This document shows, one piece after another, positions 12,539-22,992 of a stretch of DNA of 64,000 nt (the first letter of the stretch is position 1; the number at the start of each line of letters is the position of its first letter). Origin of the DNA: Glandiceps talaboti (Eukaryota; Hemichordata; Enteropneusta; Spengelidae); NCBI RefSeq assembly GCF_964340395.1, contig NC_135557.1, positions 21,853,225 through 21,917,224 on the forward strand. Reading direction: 5' to 3'. The notes below the pieces were generated by a model. That model ran no database searches and was not told the DNA's origin. It worked only from the letters and a program-made list of their open reading frames with translations. The translations under genes were made by a program, and so were the position numbers.

Positions 12539-14443
12539 ATGGCGTCTTCTCTGAATAGAGATGATTTTGTAAGAGCTTTCCTAGAATGCCCTATCTGTCT
12601 ATCCCGCTACCAGCACCCAAAGATTTTAGCTTGCTACCACTCGTTTTGTGAACACTGTCTTCAATCAATTGTAGACAACAACTTTGGAAGACTTCGCTGT
12701 CCGCTGGATCGCAAACAACAGCGATTACCAAGTGGTGGCGTTCCAGCGTTACCAAGCAGCACACATTTACAGGGTCTTCTAGAATACTTTGATTCAGGCC
12801 AAGATGCTACAAGTTCATCCACCTCACACCAATGCAATGGTTGTGACAGGAAAGCCTTCCGATACTGTATTGAATGTGGTGATTACCTCTGTAAACAATG
12901 TTCCAGTGCCCATACGAGATTAAACCTGACGAGAAACCACCAATTGATCACGATGAAGGAATATGAGGAAACTGTGGCTAAGGAGTCGCCATTTTTGCGA
13001 CCAATCATCTGCCCCCATCATAGAGGTAACCAGATCAAGTTGTATTGTGAGACATGTAGTGTACCTATCTGTGTAGAATGTACTTTATTCGATCACTCAA
13101 AACCAGCACATCGTTTTGTTAAATTAGATGTAGCTGCCAAAGAGAAGAGAAGGTGGCTCACTGAATCAAAGAACGAATTAAAATCGAAAATCACTGAGAT
13201 GAGCAAATTCCGAGGCGAAATAATGGCTCAGTTAAACCAACTGTCGGCAGAGGACGACATAGCTAGAAACAATTTATGGGAAAGATATAATCGTCATGTC
13301 CAACATCTCAAGGACCAAGCCATCAGCTTAGAACAAGACCTTTGTGACATCAGCAAACCGTACAAAGACGCACTACAGCTGCAACAGCAAAGCATTGATG
13401 CATTGATGAAACGTCTCGATAATACCTTTCAGTTTACTGAAGTGTTCCTGGCCCAGAGTAATGATGTTGGATTCGTATGGCTTGAGGCACAAGCGAGAGC
13501 AAACATTTCACGCCTAATACAAGATGTACACGACATGAAGGTTGCAACACCACCGAAAGGTGAACAGATCAAATTCATTAGTAATGAAGATTTCATAGGT
13601 ACTGTTACAAAACAACAAATTGGTCAGATAATCCAAAGCCATTCTGAAAACATCTTATCATGGAATGTGTTCGATGCTGTTCCAGAAAAGCCAAAGCTAA
13701 CTTTAGTTAAAAGATGGCCTGGTTCAGGTCCTGTGGCTATATCGCCAATGACAGGAAATTGTATATCACTTGATGCTGATTGCCAAACACTTCAAGTGAG
13801 AAACAGAATGGGAGTCAAATTAGCACAGATTCCATTGCCTGTGCAGCGATATAAGATTCCTCGCAATGGTATCACAGTTGATGATGACGGGAGGATTTAC
13901 ATTGTTGCTGGGAGCCTGTATTTCTGTCACGAAAGTGGTAAACGCTTCCAGAAATTCCATAGTGAAAATCTTGATGGCCCCTGCAATGTTGCGATGATGC
14001 CGGACAACTTACTGTACATATCGCATCCAAGTCAAAGAAAGACGACGGTCCATTCGACTAACGGCCGGTATGTGCGCACAATCAGCACTGACAACTTGCA
14101 CTGTGATGACTGCACAACGTTTGCTGTTGATGGAAGAGGCCACTTCTATTATACTGGTGCGTGTGGGATGGCCATTTACCTTCATGATGGACGATCAGAA
14201 CGTGAAATCAAAACAGGCCTCACCGACCGGCCAGTTGGTTGCTTGGCGGTTGACGCACGAAATAATATCTTCATGGCAAACCGTATACACACGTTCCTAA
14301 ACGTTTGTCAACAGCATGGCCAACAATTGGCACAATTTCAGATGTCATCAGGCCAAATGGCTATCAAACCGTACACACTATCTAAGCAAATTCTGCTGAT
14401 GTCAGACGACAAAGAAGTTAAGTTGTATGACTTGACATACTAA
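12539..14443 (+). CDS. TRIM family RBCC protein with C-terminal NHL-like beta-propeller
   Basis: One uninterrupted coding exon of 634 aa, very likely an E3 ubiquitin ligase. RING: Cys17, Cys20, Cys32, His34, Cys37, Cys40, Cys54, Asp57, the C3HC3D variant seen in TRIM2/3/32/56-like proteins. A B-box1-like zinc motif spans about 99-134 (C-x2-C...C-x2-C...C-x2-C) and a B-box2 spans about 158-191 (CPHH...CETC...CVEC...H). A coiled coil covers about 200-330 and NHL/beta-propeller-like repeats run from about 385 to the end. The frame is open upstream to a GTG at 12506, but the first ATG is 12539, in good Kozak context (GTCATGG), just inside an exon whose acceptor is at 12469. Invertebrate deuterostomes carry many such TRIMs, so I give no one-to-one symbol. 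Confidence 0.92.
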   Translation: MASSLNRDDFVRAFLECPICLSRYQHPKILACYHSFCEHCLQSIVDNNFGRLRCPLDRKQQRLPSGGVPALPSSTHLQGLLEYFDSGQDATSSSTSHQCNGCDRKAFRYCIECGDYLCKQCSSAHTRLNLTRNHQLITMKEYEETVAKESPFLRPIICPHHRGNQIKLYCETCSVPICVECTLFDHSKPAHRFVKLDVAAKEKRRWLTESKNELKSKITEMSKFRGEIMAQLNQLSAEDDIARNNLWERYNRHVQHLKDQAISLEQDLCDISKPYKDALQLQQQSIDALMKRLDNTFQFTEVFLAQSNDVGFVWLEAQARANISRLIQDVHDMKVATPPKGEQIKFISNEDFIGTVTKQQIGQIIQSHSENILSWNVFDAVPEKPKLTLVKRWPGSGPVAISPMTGNCISLDADCQTLQVRNRMGVKLAQIPLPVQRYKIPRNGITVDDDGRIYIVAGSLYFCHESGKRFQKFHSENLDGPCNVAMMPDNLLYISHPSQRKTTVHSTNGRYVRTISTDNLHCDDCTTFAVDGRGHFYYTGACGMAIYLHDGRSEREIKTGLTDRPVGCLAVDARNNIFMANRIHTFLNVCQQHGQQLAQFQMSSGQMAIKPYTLSKQILLMSDDKEVKLYDLTY

Positions 14444-14887
14444 TACTGTTACGATCTAAAATACCCATTTCGGTGTTAGGGGTTATAACGAATAGTTGAG
14501 TAATCCTCACTGCAGTTCAAGGAGGCTTACGTACTGGAACTTTAACCAAGCTCACGAAATATTCTAAAACTATAATCAATTTTATCCATTTTCACGTTTC
14601 CAAAATATAACATTTTCAACTTCGATGGCTACTTAAGACTTTCCGATCATTGGCATGCTCGAAGTGAATACTTGCATGGTCAAATTACTTGATGAATCTC
14701 TTCGACTTCACAAATTTTATGTAATCTAGTTCATAGTTATTTTATTCTCCAATTTAGATTAGTCAGTGTATTATTGATGAAATGACGTAGATAGTTGCAC
14801 TACCAAATTAATTGACAAGAACTTTTACATAATAATTATCTTATTTTAAACACGATTAAGAAATTATCGTCATTGTTGTATGCTGAT

Positions 14888-14889
14888 AT

Positions 14890-14957
<68 letters not shown>

Positions 14958-14982
14958 GTCAATCAATCAATCAATCAGTCAT
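14888..14982. repeat. (AATC)n microsatellite
   Basis: About 23 AATC units in the TRIM 3' flank, with AGTC variants. Confidence 0.95.
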
Positions 14983-14989
14983 TATTTCG

Positions 14990-15995
14990 CTACACACACT
15001 ATCAGAGAGTTTGGTATGGTACACGTTGTGAAAAACAAAATAAAATATGTAAGGCTGACAGTTGATAAAAAGTATGAAATCACTTTACTGCATGGAACTA
15101 CTGGAGAATCAGCACATATAAGTGTCTGGGTTTTTTTAAATAAAGCAAGTTCAAGATATTGTGTTTCGTTATCATTTGTAAGATTGTTTCTTTTTGTGAT
15201 ATAGTGAAAAAAGTACAAATTGTTACCACTTCCATCTTTCCTTGTATCGTTGAACAAATTTGTTCTCCAAACAATCAAATATTCATTAGATAATTTATTG
15301 CTTATTGTCTTGTTGAATTGGTGATATGATTTAACTTCAAATGATTTGAACACTTCAGTATGATTGTAACTTCCTAAAGTCAAATTTTGTCCATGGTGAA
15401 TTTATATCAGTATTTATTTTAAGTGATTTTTTCAGAATATGATTACTTGGCAGACTATTTAATCTACTCCAATATTTAAACACAGACATATGAGGACTTA
15501 TCTTGAATGGCAGTCTAACTAATTCAGCTCTAATTCCTTCAAACGGAGTACGTTTTACTCACACCTAAAATAAACCTGTAATAAGACATACATAATCTTT
15601 CTAGACAGTTACTAACATTTTTAATTTCAGTTGCTCCAATATCTGAAGCATACAAAAGAATTGGTATGATTAAACTATCAAAGAAGTGTAAACAAAGTTT
15701 TGGATTTAACATTTTCTTATGTAATATAGACTTTTTGATATTAAATATTGCTTTCATTGCTTTACTTTTCAGGTTTACTCGATTTTGAGTAAATTTTCGA
15801 TTTGGAGTAAAAATTACTCCAGTCCTACATTTGTATAATGCCTAACTGCTTCAATTACATTATTCCCAAAATAAAATGACTGATTTGCAATGAGACGATT
15901 ACCCTTATCAAAGATCATTGTTTTTGTCTTTTTAGTGTTTACAGAAAGACCCAGAACGTATGTTTTAATCTTTGTCAAAATAGACTACTCAAGAT
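14990..15995 (-). mobile_element. Decayed non-LTR retrotransposon (reverse-transcriptase C-terminal part)
   Basis: Minus-strand reading, with several frame changes and stops, gives the ordered landmarks of a CR1/L2/RTE-like ORF2: LGLSVNTKKTKTMIF (about 15930), FYFGNNVIEAVRHYTNVG, MKAIFNIKKSI, NPKLCLHFFDSLIIPILLYASDIG (about 15700), LERLCMSYYRFILGVSK (about 15560) and LFNDTRKDGSGNNLYFF (about 15240). These match the region after the catalytic palm of LINE reverse transcriptases. No endonuclease or active-site block is present, so it is a dead 3' fragment. Confidence 0.75.
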
Positions 15996-16004
15996 CAATG
16001 TTCT

Positions 16005-16195
16005 TGGCACGTGCAGTTGGCATATACAATAACATATGCTTTATTCGTAACAATGAAACTAATCACGTACATCGAGCTGACGGCCTACCTCTGACAGGGT
16101 TAAAAATCAAAGCTGAGCAAATGGCAATTAAACCTTACACGATATTCGAACAAACTTTTGTCAAATCAAGTCAAGTGGAGGAGAAATTGGCATAA
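16005..16195 (+). pseudogene. Degraded second copy of the TRIM C-terminus
   Basis: The frame ends EQMAIKPYTIFEQTFVKSSQ then a stop a few codons later. The TRIM gene 1.8 kb upstream ends GQMAIKPYTLSKQILLMSDD and then a stop after ten more residues. DNA also matches around CAAATGGC-ATTAAACC. Weaker similarity extends about 40 residues upstream (NNI, HVHRADGLPLTGLK). It is not attached to any other TRIM exon; the LINE fragment abuts its 5' side. It could be a relic of a tandem or retro-duplicated paralogue, truncated by that insertion. Confidence 0.6.
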
Positions 16196-16445
16196 TCTAA
16201 CGTATGAGGTGTTTAAAATGAAATCACCACATTGAGAACTGTCAAGTTCAATCGATGTAGACTTTGTAAAGAATTAGCAGCATTGATTGGCTTTATAGAC
16301 CAAAATATATACCAATATTTATATACCTGAATGCATTTACAATTGCAGCTATTTATAAGTAAATGACACGTGATTGCTGTGCTGCTAGCTCTAGTAGTAC
16401 GATATACTGAACGAAAATGAAATGCCATCAACCATTTAACCGCAA

Positions 16446-16681
16446 TAGGGAATTTGCAAACCCGCCATGATGAATGTTGCATCATGGGAAATGTGATAAT
16501 AAATACTAATCATTTAGCATTGTAGACAATGCTGTTACATTTTTGAAACCACAAATAATCAATTCATAGTTACCCTGAGGTTTACTTTATCAGTAGCTCC
16601 GGATTAGGTATTACGATAACCACAGATAATCCCATAGTCCTTCGCGTCTGAGCATGCTCAGCCTGGATTGCAAGTTCCCTA
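16446..16681 (+). mobile_element. MITE family A, copy 1
   Basis: About 236 bp bounded by TA and inverted ends GGGAATTTGCAA / TTGCAAGTTCCC. It is closely similar along its length to 55922-56169 (shared TGTTGCATCATGGGAAATG, TTATCAGTAGCTCC, GAGCATGCTCAG). There is no coding capacity. Confidence 0.85.
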
Positions 16682-16805
16682 TTACAGAAACGATTTTGAC
16701 TACACGGATATCACACTGATTACAAACAAACACGATGTATTTCATATGGATAATGAAGGACTGACTACTGCATGAAAAAAGAAAATCGTCATAATGGGGT
16801 CTTTA

Positions 16806-16920
16806 CCTAGTCTATCTGCTAGACCTCGGATGTTCTTCCGATAGAATACGACACACGCCCGAACTTCGTTCGCTTATCGTATCGAAAAAAAGCCCGAACG
16901 TCTAGCAGCAAGACTAGTCT
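16806..16920 (-). mobile_element. MITE family B, copy 1 (internally deleted)
   Basis: The ends CTAGTCTATCTGCTAGACC and GTCTAGCAGCAAGACTAG form imperfect inverted repeats. Both also match the two ends of the 520-bp element at 56482-57001, in the opposite orientation. Confidence 0.75.
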
Positions 16921-18102
16921 TTACCCTGAAAACAAATCTCTACTGACCGGATGATGCTCTGTTAACAGGGCAAAAGTTCGTCGAAACTTTTAGAACCCCT
17001 TCGATCTGAGCTTTGCTGAGACAATCCACTTTTCAGTTGTTTTTCTACTTTTATATTACTGGAAATATTTTAATAATCATAATATTTGACGTTCAAAGTC
17101 TACTTTGATCACTGAATACCAAACACCACTTCGTACACTTTTACTGGTTTATTTTATTGTCTCATCTCTAGAAGTGAAAAAAAGTACTGAAAATACACTC
17201 TTGAGGTGTTCTCAGAGAAAAAAACATTCAATTAATACATGCATCAAGCAGAAAGATTTCGGAAAGAAAAATGTAAAACACAGTTGTTCCTGGATAATTT
17301 GATGAACTGAATTAGACCATTTCACAACTGTTAAAGAGTTGTGGTGGGCTGGGGTGGGGGTGTCATGTTGTCGGGGTTCCTGTGAATCACCAGATATCCA
17401 TGCACTTTTAAAAAAAAATATCCTAAACACAAATTAAGAATGATATTGTACTGAAATTTCGTTCCAAATGCAAACTTGAAATTTTTACCTGAAATTTTCG
17501 ACAGCATACTTCAGGCTTTGTCCACAGATTGACAAAGAGTATTAAATTAGTTCACCTTTGTGTCTATTTTGTTTTGTGTTGCTTTCCTAGTAGTGAAATA
17601 GAAGTGTACAGAAAATAAAAGGAATAGATACACGTCGGATATTTGTAATTAGTAGTCTGTGATCTCTTAGTTAAGAACATGGTGATGTATTCCTTAGAGA
17701 ACAATAATTGCAAGTTAGCCATCTTCTCAGTTTTACAAAATTTAATTGAATGCATACAATAAAAAAAAGTTAACAATAAGATCCCTATAAATTCTTACAT
17801 CACTCTTGAGAAAATACAAATACCTCTCAAATTGCTTGTTACAATTAAAAACCCTGCCCGCTTTAAAACTAAAATTGCTGTATAGTTGAATTTAAAGACA
17901 TTCATGCTATCCCCTTGCACCACTTGAAAGTCACAGCATTCACACCATTGAAGTCTTTCTACATTCTATACGTCAACATTGTTGAAAAACTCAACATACA
18001 AAACAAACTACTAGCTTCACCTGTTACCTCACCAACATTGTATTTGTAGAATTGAAATCATACACCCCATCTTTATGCAGAACTGAAATCACAGACCCCA
18101 TC

Positions 18103-18365
18103 AGGGTTGTCGGTGGCCAAGTGGTTAAACCACTTGCCTCTTACCACTGCGGTCGGGGTTCGAACCCCATTCAGGGTTCGAATAAATTTACCACGCTGTA
18201 AGTAAGAAGAGTGTCGTTCAGTTTGACTCTACCGAACACACAGGTTTTCCCCGGGTACTCCGGTTTCCTCCTGCATTAACACTGAACCCATGAGGGATGG
18301 CCCTCACTGGACTTCTTGGGAGACAAGTGTTTAAATGCTTAAAGAACTATCCAGTGTAAATAAAG

Positions 18366-18397
<32 letters not shown>

Positions 18398-18398
18398 C
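18103..18398 (+). mobile_element. tRNA-derived SINE, copy 1
   Basis: The head resembles a tRNA with an A-box-like TGGCCAAGTGG and a B-box GGTTCGAACCC about 40 bases later. A unique body follows, then AATAAAG and an (ATT)n tail to 18398. It sits inside a roughly 33-bp tandem array that resumes directly after it. A second copy lies at 41351-41559 on the minus strand. Confidence 0.85.
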
Positions 18399-18399
18399 T

Positions 18400-18680
18400 T
18401 TAATGCAGAACTGAAATCATAGACCCATCTTTATGTAGAATTGAAATCATAGATCCCATCTTTATGTAGAACTGAAAATACACCCCCATCTTTATGTAGA
18501 ATTGAAATCATAGATCCCATCTTTACGTAGAACTGAAAATACACCCCATCTTTACATAGAACTGAAAATACACCCCCATCGTTACGTAGAACTGAAATCA
18601 TAGACCCCATCGTTACGTAGAACTGAAATCACAGACCCCATCTTTATGTAGAACTGAAATCATAGACCCCATCTTCACGT
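18400..18680. repeat. Tandem repeat, unit about 33 bp
   Basis: Eight or more copies of a unit with CCCATCTTTATGTAGAACTGAAATCATAGA; one or two further copies precede the SINE at 18055-18102. Confidence 0.88.
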
Positions 18681-19069
18681 AGGTTTAGCCTGAAATATCC
18701 TATCATCATGTAATATATGCTCCACACATGAGTAGCAAGTATCACATGGTTGCATAAATGGACAATGACTGGACCTTTCTGACTATACACTGGGTCTGTG
18801 TCTTTCAAACATTGCTTTGGATTCTTATTTGTCATATTATTTCATGAAAAGTAATACATTTGCTGGTTTCTTGAGGAAAGGTATTGTGATCTCATGACAA
18901 CATCAGTGCAGTAAGGTTGCATCTGACTATACAATTGCATAGCAGATATGACCTTTCTGCACTGACGTGACGATATATATGTACTGACAACACTGCAATG
19001 TGAATGTTCCCTTACTACAAATCAGATTGTTTGTATAATGTACACATGGTGTGGTTACGAACACATTTG

Positions 19070-20230
19070 ATTCCCTCGCCTTCAGTGAACACTTTGTTAT
19101 GGTGAACACTTCCCTATGGTAAACGTGTCACTATAACGAACACTATGGTAAATACTTCCTTGTGGTACACACGTCACTGTAATGAACACTTTCCTATGGT
19201 AAACATTTCACTATAATGAACACTTCACTATGGTGTACAATTATCTACGGTAAACGGTAAACACTTCCCTATAATGAACACTATGGTAAATACTTCCTTG
19301 GGGTAAACACTTCACTGTAATGAACACTTTCCTATGGTAAACACTTCACTGTAATGAACACTTTCCTATGGTAAACACTTCACTGTAATGAACACTTTCC
19401 TTGCTAAACACTTCCCTATACTGAACACTATGGTAAAAACTTTCCTATGGTAAACACTTCCCTATAATGAACACTTCACTATAATCAGCAATTCCAAAGT
19501 AAATGAACACTGTAATGAACATTTCATTATAAAAATTACGAACACCTTACTACAATGAACACTTCATCATAATGAAGTCTTCACTGTGATGTACATGTAG
19601 TTCATCACGAGGACATTCACTGACATAAGCATTTCCTAATGAAAGAAACTTCACTGCAATGACCAGTTCATTATAAGGAATGCTTCACTAAAAATGAACA
19701 CTACAATGACTGTTTCGTTATAAACATCGCTTTATTATAATGGACCCTTCACTATCACAAAGTCTTCCCCATGGTGAACACTACTACATCATGCTGAAAC
19801 CTTCACTATAACAAAAGTCTTCACTATGGTCAACACTTCTACACCATGCTGAAGCCTTCACTATCACAAAGTCTTTGCTATGGTGAACACTTCTACACCA
19901 TGCTGAAGCCTTCACTATAACAAAAGTCTTCACTATGGTGAACACTTCTACACCATGCTGAAACCTTCACTATCACAAAGTCTTCACTATGGTGAACCCT
20001 TCTACACCATGCTGAAACCTTCACTATCACAAAGTCTTCACTATGGTGAACCCTTCTACACCATGCTGAAACCTTCACTATCACAAAGTCTTCACTATGG
20101 TGAACACTTCTACATCATAATGAACTCTTCACGATAACAAAGTCTTCCCCATGGTGAACACTTTCTACATCATGCTGAAACCTTCACTATAACAAAGTCT
20201 TCACTAGGGTGAACATTTTTACACCACACG
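19070..20230. repeat. Tandem arrays, units about 28 and 53 bp
   Basis: A degenerate array of CACT-TAATGAACACTT / CCTATGGTAAAC units (19070-19740) grades into about eight more regular 53-bp units with CACTATGGTGAACACTTCTAC and CATGCTGAAACCTTCA (19760-20215). It lies between the TRIM remnants and the TOMM70 3' end. No exon match was found. Confidence 0.88.
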
Positions 20231-20987
20231 GAAACGTTCACGGTGTTATACATTTCAATAAAAGGAACATCTAGCTCTAATAACCATTTCATTATACAGA
20301 ACACATCTTTTTCATAAACATCTCACCATAACACAAACCATTCAAAGCATAAGTCCAAATCCATTTCAGATAAATCAATGGATCTGCCACAGTACAATGT
20401 ACTTAAATGTACAAACTTTCTGTGTGTCTCCTTACATTTGTTATACACAGTTTTCAAAGTATTGCCTGATACAAACTTAACATTTATACTAATTTGGTGA
20501 GAAACACCTCAGAACAGTCATTAATGTAGGAATTCAAACAACATTCATTTTATGCAGGAATTCCAATTGTTTTCATTCTGGTTATGACTCTAACAAACAC
20601 TACATAACAGCTGATCAGTAATCAGTTCAATCACAAGTTTTCAAATCTGCACCATTCAATGATGTCTACTTCATTGTAAATTCTATGTAAAATTCTCTAC
20701 AGTTTGGGTTATTAAACATAATTACAACTTTTTTTGAGTTAGTTTAATAAATTCACACTGCATGGTGGTACATAGGGTACCAGGAATTTTAAGCGAAATT
20801 ACAGCATAATTACAACTTTGGTGGTAGTCCAGTGTGATCCAGAGTAAATTTTAGTTCAATCTCAGTAATTGTGGTAGTCCATTGTACATGTAATCACATA
20901 CATGGTGGTATTTGATGGTGGTATTTTGTACCCTGTGATAGTAGTACATTCAAATGGTATTCTGACCCTCTGTATCTATTCCAACTC

Positions 20988-22957
20988 TCAGTGCATGGGT
21001 GGTCTAATGTTGTACTTTGCCGCGATTCTTGATTGTGCAATAGCTGCATCCAGTAGTGAATACAAGTGTGCCATTTCCATCTCTGTTCTTGCCAGATCTA
21101 TGGCCTTCTCAAATAACTGGATTGCTTGGTCTAAATTTCCTCTGAAATAGAACAGTGTTGACTTTGTTTTACATTGTAAGGACTTAGAATTGCTATCAGT
21201 TTACAATTCACACCTATGTGTAAATGATATAATAACCCTTATCCATATTGACATTATATTCTCATCCCATTTCAATCTATCATTCATTCCACATGTACAT
21301 ATGGTATTCAGTCTCAGGGATTTTTTAATCACAGTGTTTCATTTGTTTCGTAGGAGTCTTTGTATTTCAAGAGATGCAAGTCTTTCATACGTTCTTTCCT
21401 CTATAGTTAAATATTTCCTTTGGTTTCAAAAATTCCTAGTGTATAATGTGTTCTTACCGCTGTACTTCAAAAAATTCCTAGTGTATAACGTGTTCTTACC
21501 TCTGTACTTCAAAAATTCCTAGTGTATAACGTGTTCTTACCGCTGTACTTCAAAAATTTCTAGTGTATTATGTGTTCTTACCGCTGTACTTCAAAAATTT
21601 CTAGTGTATAACGTGTTCTTACCGCTGTACTTCAAAAATTTCTAGTGTATAACGTGTTCTTACCGCTGTACTTCAAAAATTCCTAGTGTATAATGTGTTC
21701 TTACCTCTGTACTTCAAAAATTCCTAGTGTATAATGTGTTCTTACCTCTGTACTTCAAAAATTCCTAGTGTGTAACGTGTTCTTACCTCTGTACTTCAAA
21801 AATTCCTGGTGTATAATGTGTTCTTACCGCTGTACTTCAAAGTTTCTAGTGTTTTTTACATTCTCAGTGTTTCATAGATTCTTACATGTACATCTGTACT
21901 GCAATAATTCTGAATGTTTCTCAGGTTTCTAATGGTTCATAGGCTCCTAGTGTTTCATATGTACTTACCTTTGTACTTCAATAGTTCCAAGTGTTTCATA
22001 AGCAAAGTCACACTTGTCGTCAATCTCTAAAGCTTTCTTCATTAAACTGACAGAAGTGTCAACATCTTGCTTCCATTGTAGCATTAGTAATCTGTGGAAA
22101 CAAACTCAACACATTTAGATTCAATTCCTCGATAACTTTATTTGTACAGCCAAGGAAAATACGAGTGACCTAAGGGTCCTGATACTACAAGTCAAAAAAG
22201 AATAGTGACAAATCCCCGAGGTCAAGAGTATTTTCCATCTAAACTATCAACAATATTGAAAAATAATGTATTTATTGTTTGAATCAGGTTCGAGGCCCAT
22301 ATAAACAAACATAAAAAGTAATGACAAAAAATCAATAGAGAATATCTCTCCAAAGCCTGTACTGGAGAGAATCACTGTACATACATGAATAAAAACACTG
22401 TACATAAACATCGCTACAGTCTACCACTCTCTTAACAGTAACAGTATAGTTGCAAAAGAATAATTTATGACTTTGCATTTTCTGAGCATTGTGTAAATCT
22501 GTCCCCAACCACACTGGCTAAGTTACATACAATGTATAAGTAGTAACCTTACTATACACTGCATACATTAGCCTTAGGCATCAAAGCCAAAGTCATTTTC
22601 ATATTCAATTTTAAGACTTTGACACCAAACTCCACCATCACCTGTGACATCACTGCCCTGACAAAATAACACTTTCAATATCACTGACACAATTCTAGAT
22701 ATAAAACAAAATACCAATATTTAGATATTTAGACTTACCCTCTATGTACATAAGTAGTTGGATTGCCAGGCTCTAATTTAATAGCTTTCAAGAACAGCTC
22801 ATCAGCTCTGTCATATTGTTGTTGGTCATTGAGTGCCTGCAACAAGAATGATAGTGAATGAATGAATGAATGAATGAATGAATGAATACATGTGTATGCA
22901 TGTATCATGTATGTAATTCATACATACATACATACATACATACATACATACATACAT

Positions 22958-22992
<35 letters not shown>

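Noticed and set aside
18110-18180. tRNA gene
   Set aside because: A- and B-box sequences are present, but there is no intact cloverleaf or terminator, a SINE body and (ATT)n tail follow, and a second dispersed copy exists.
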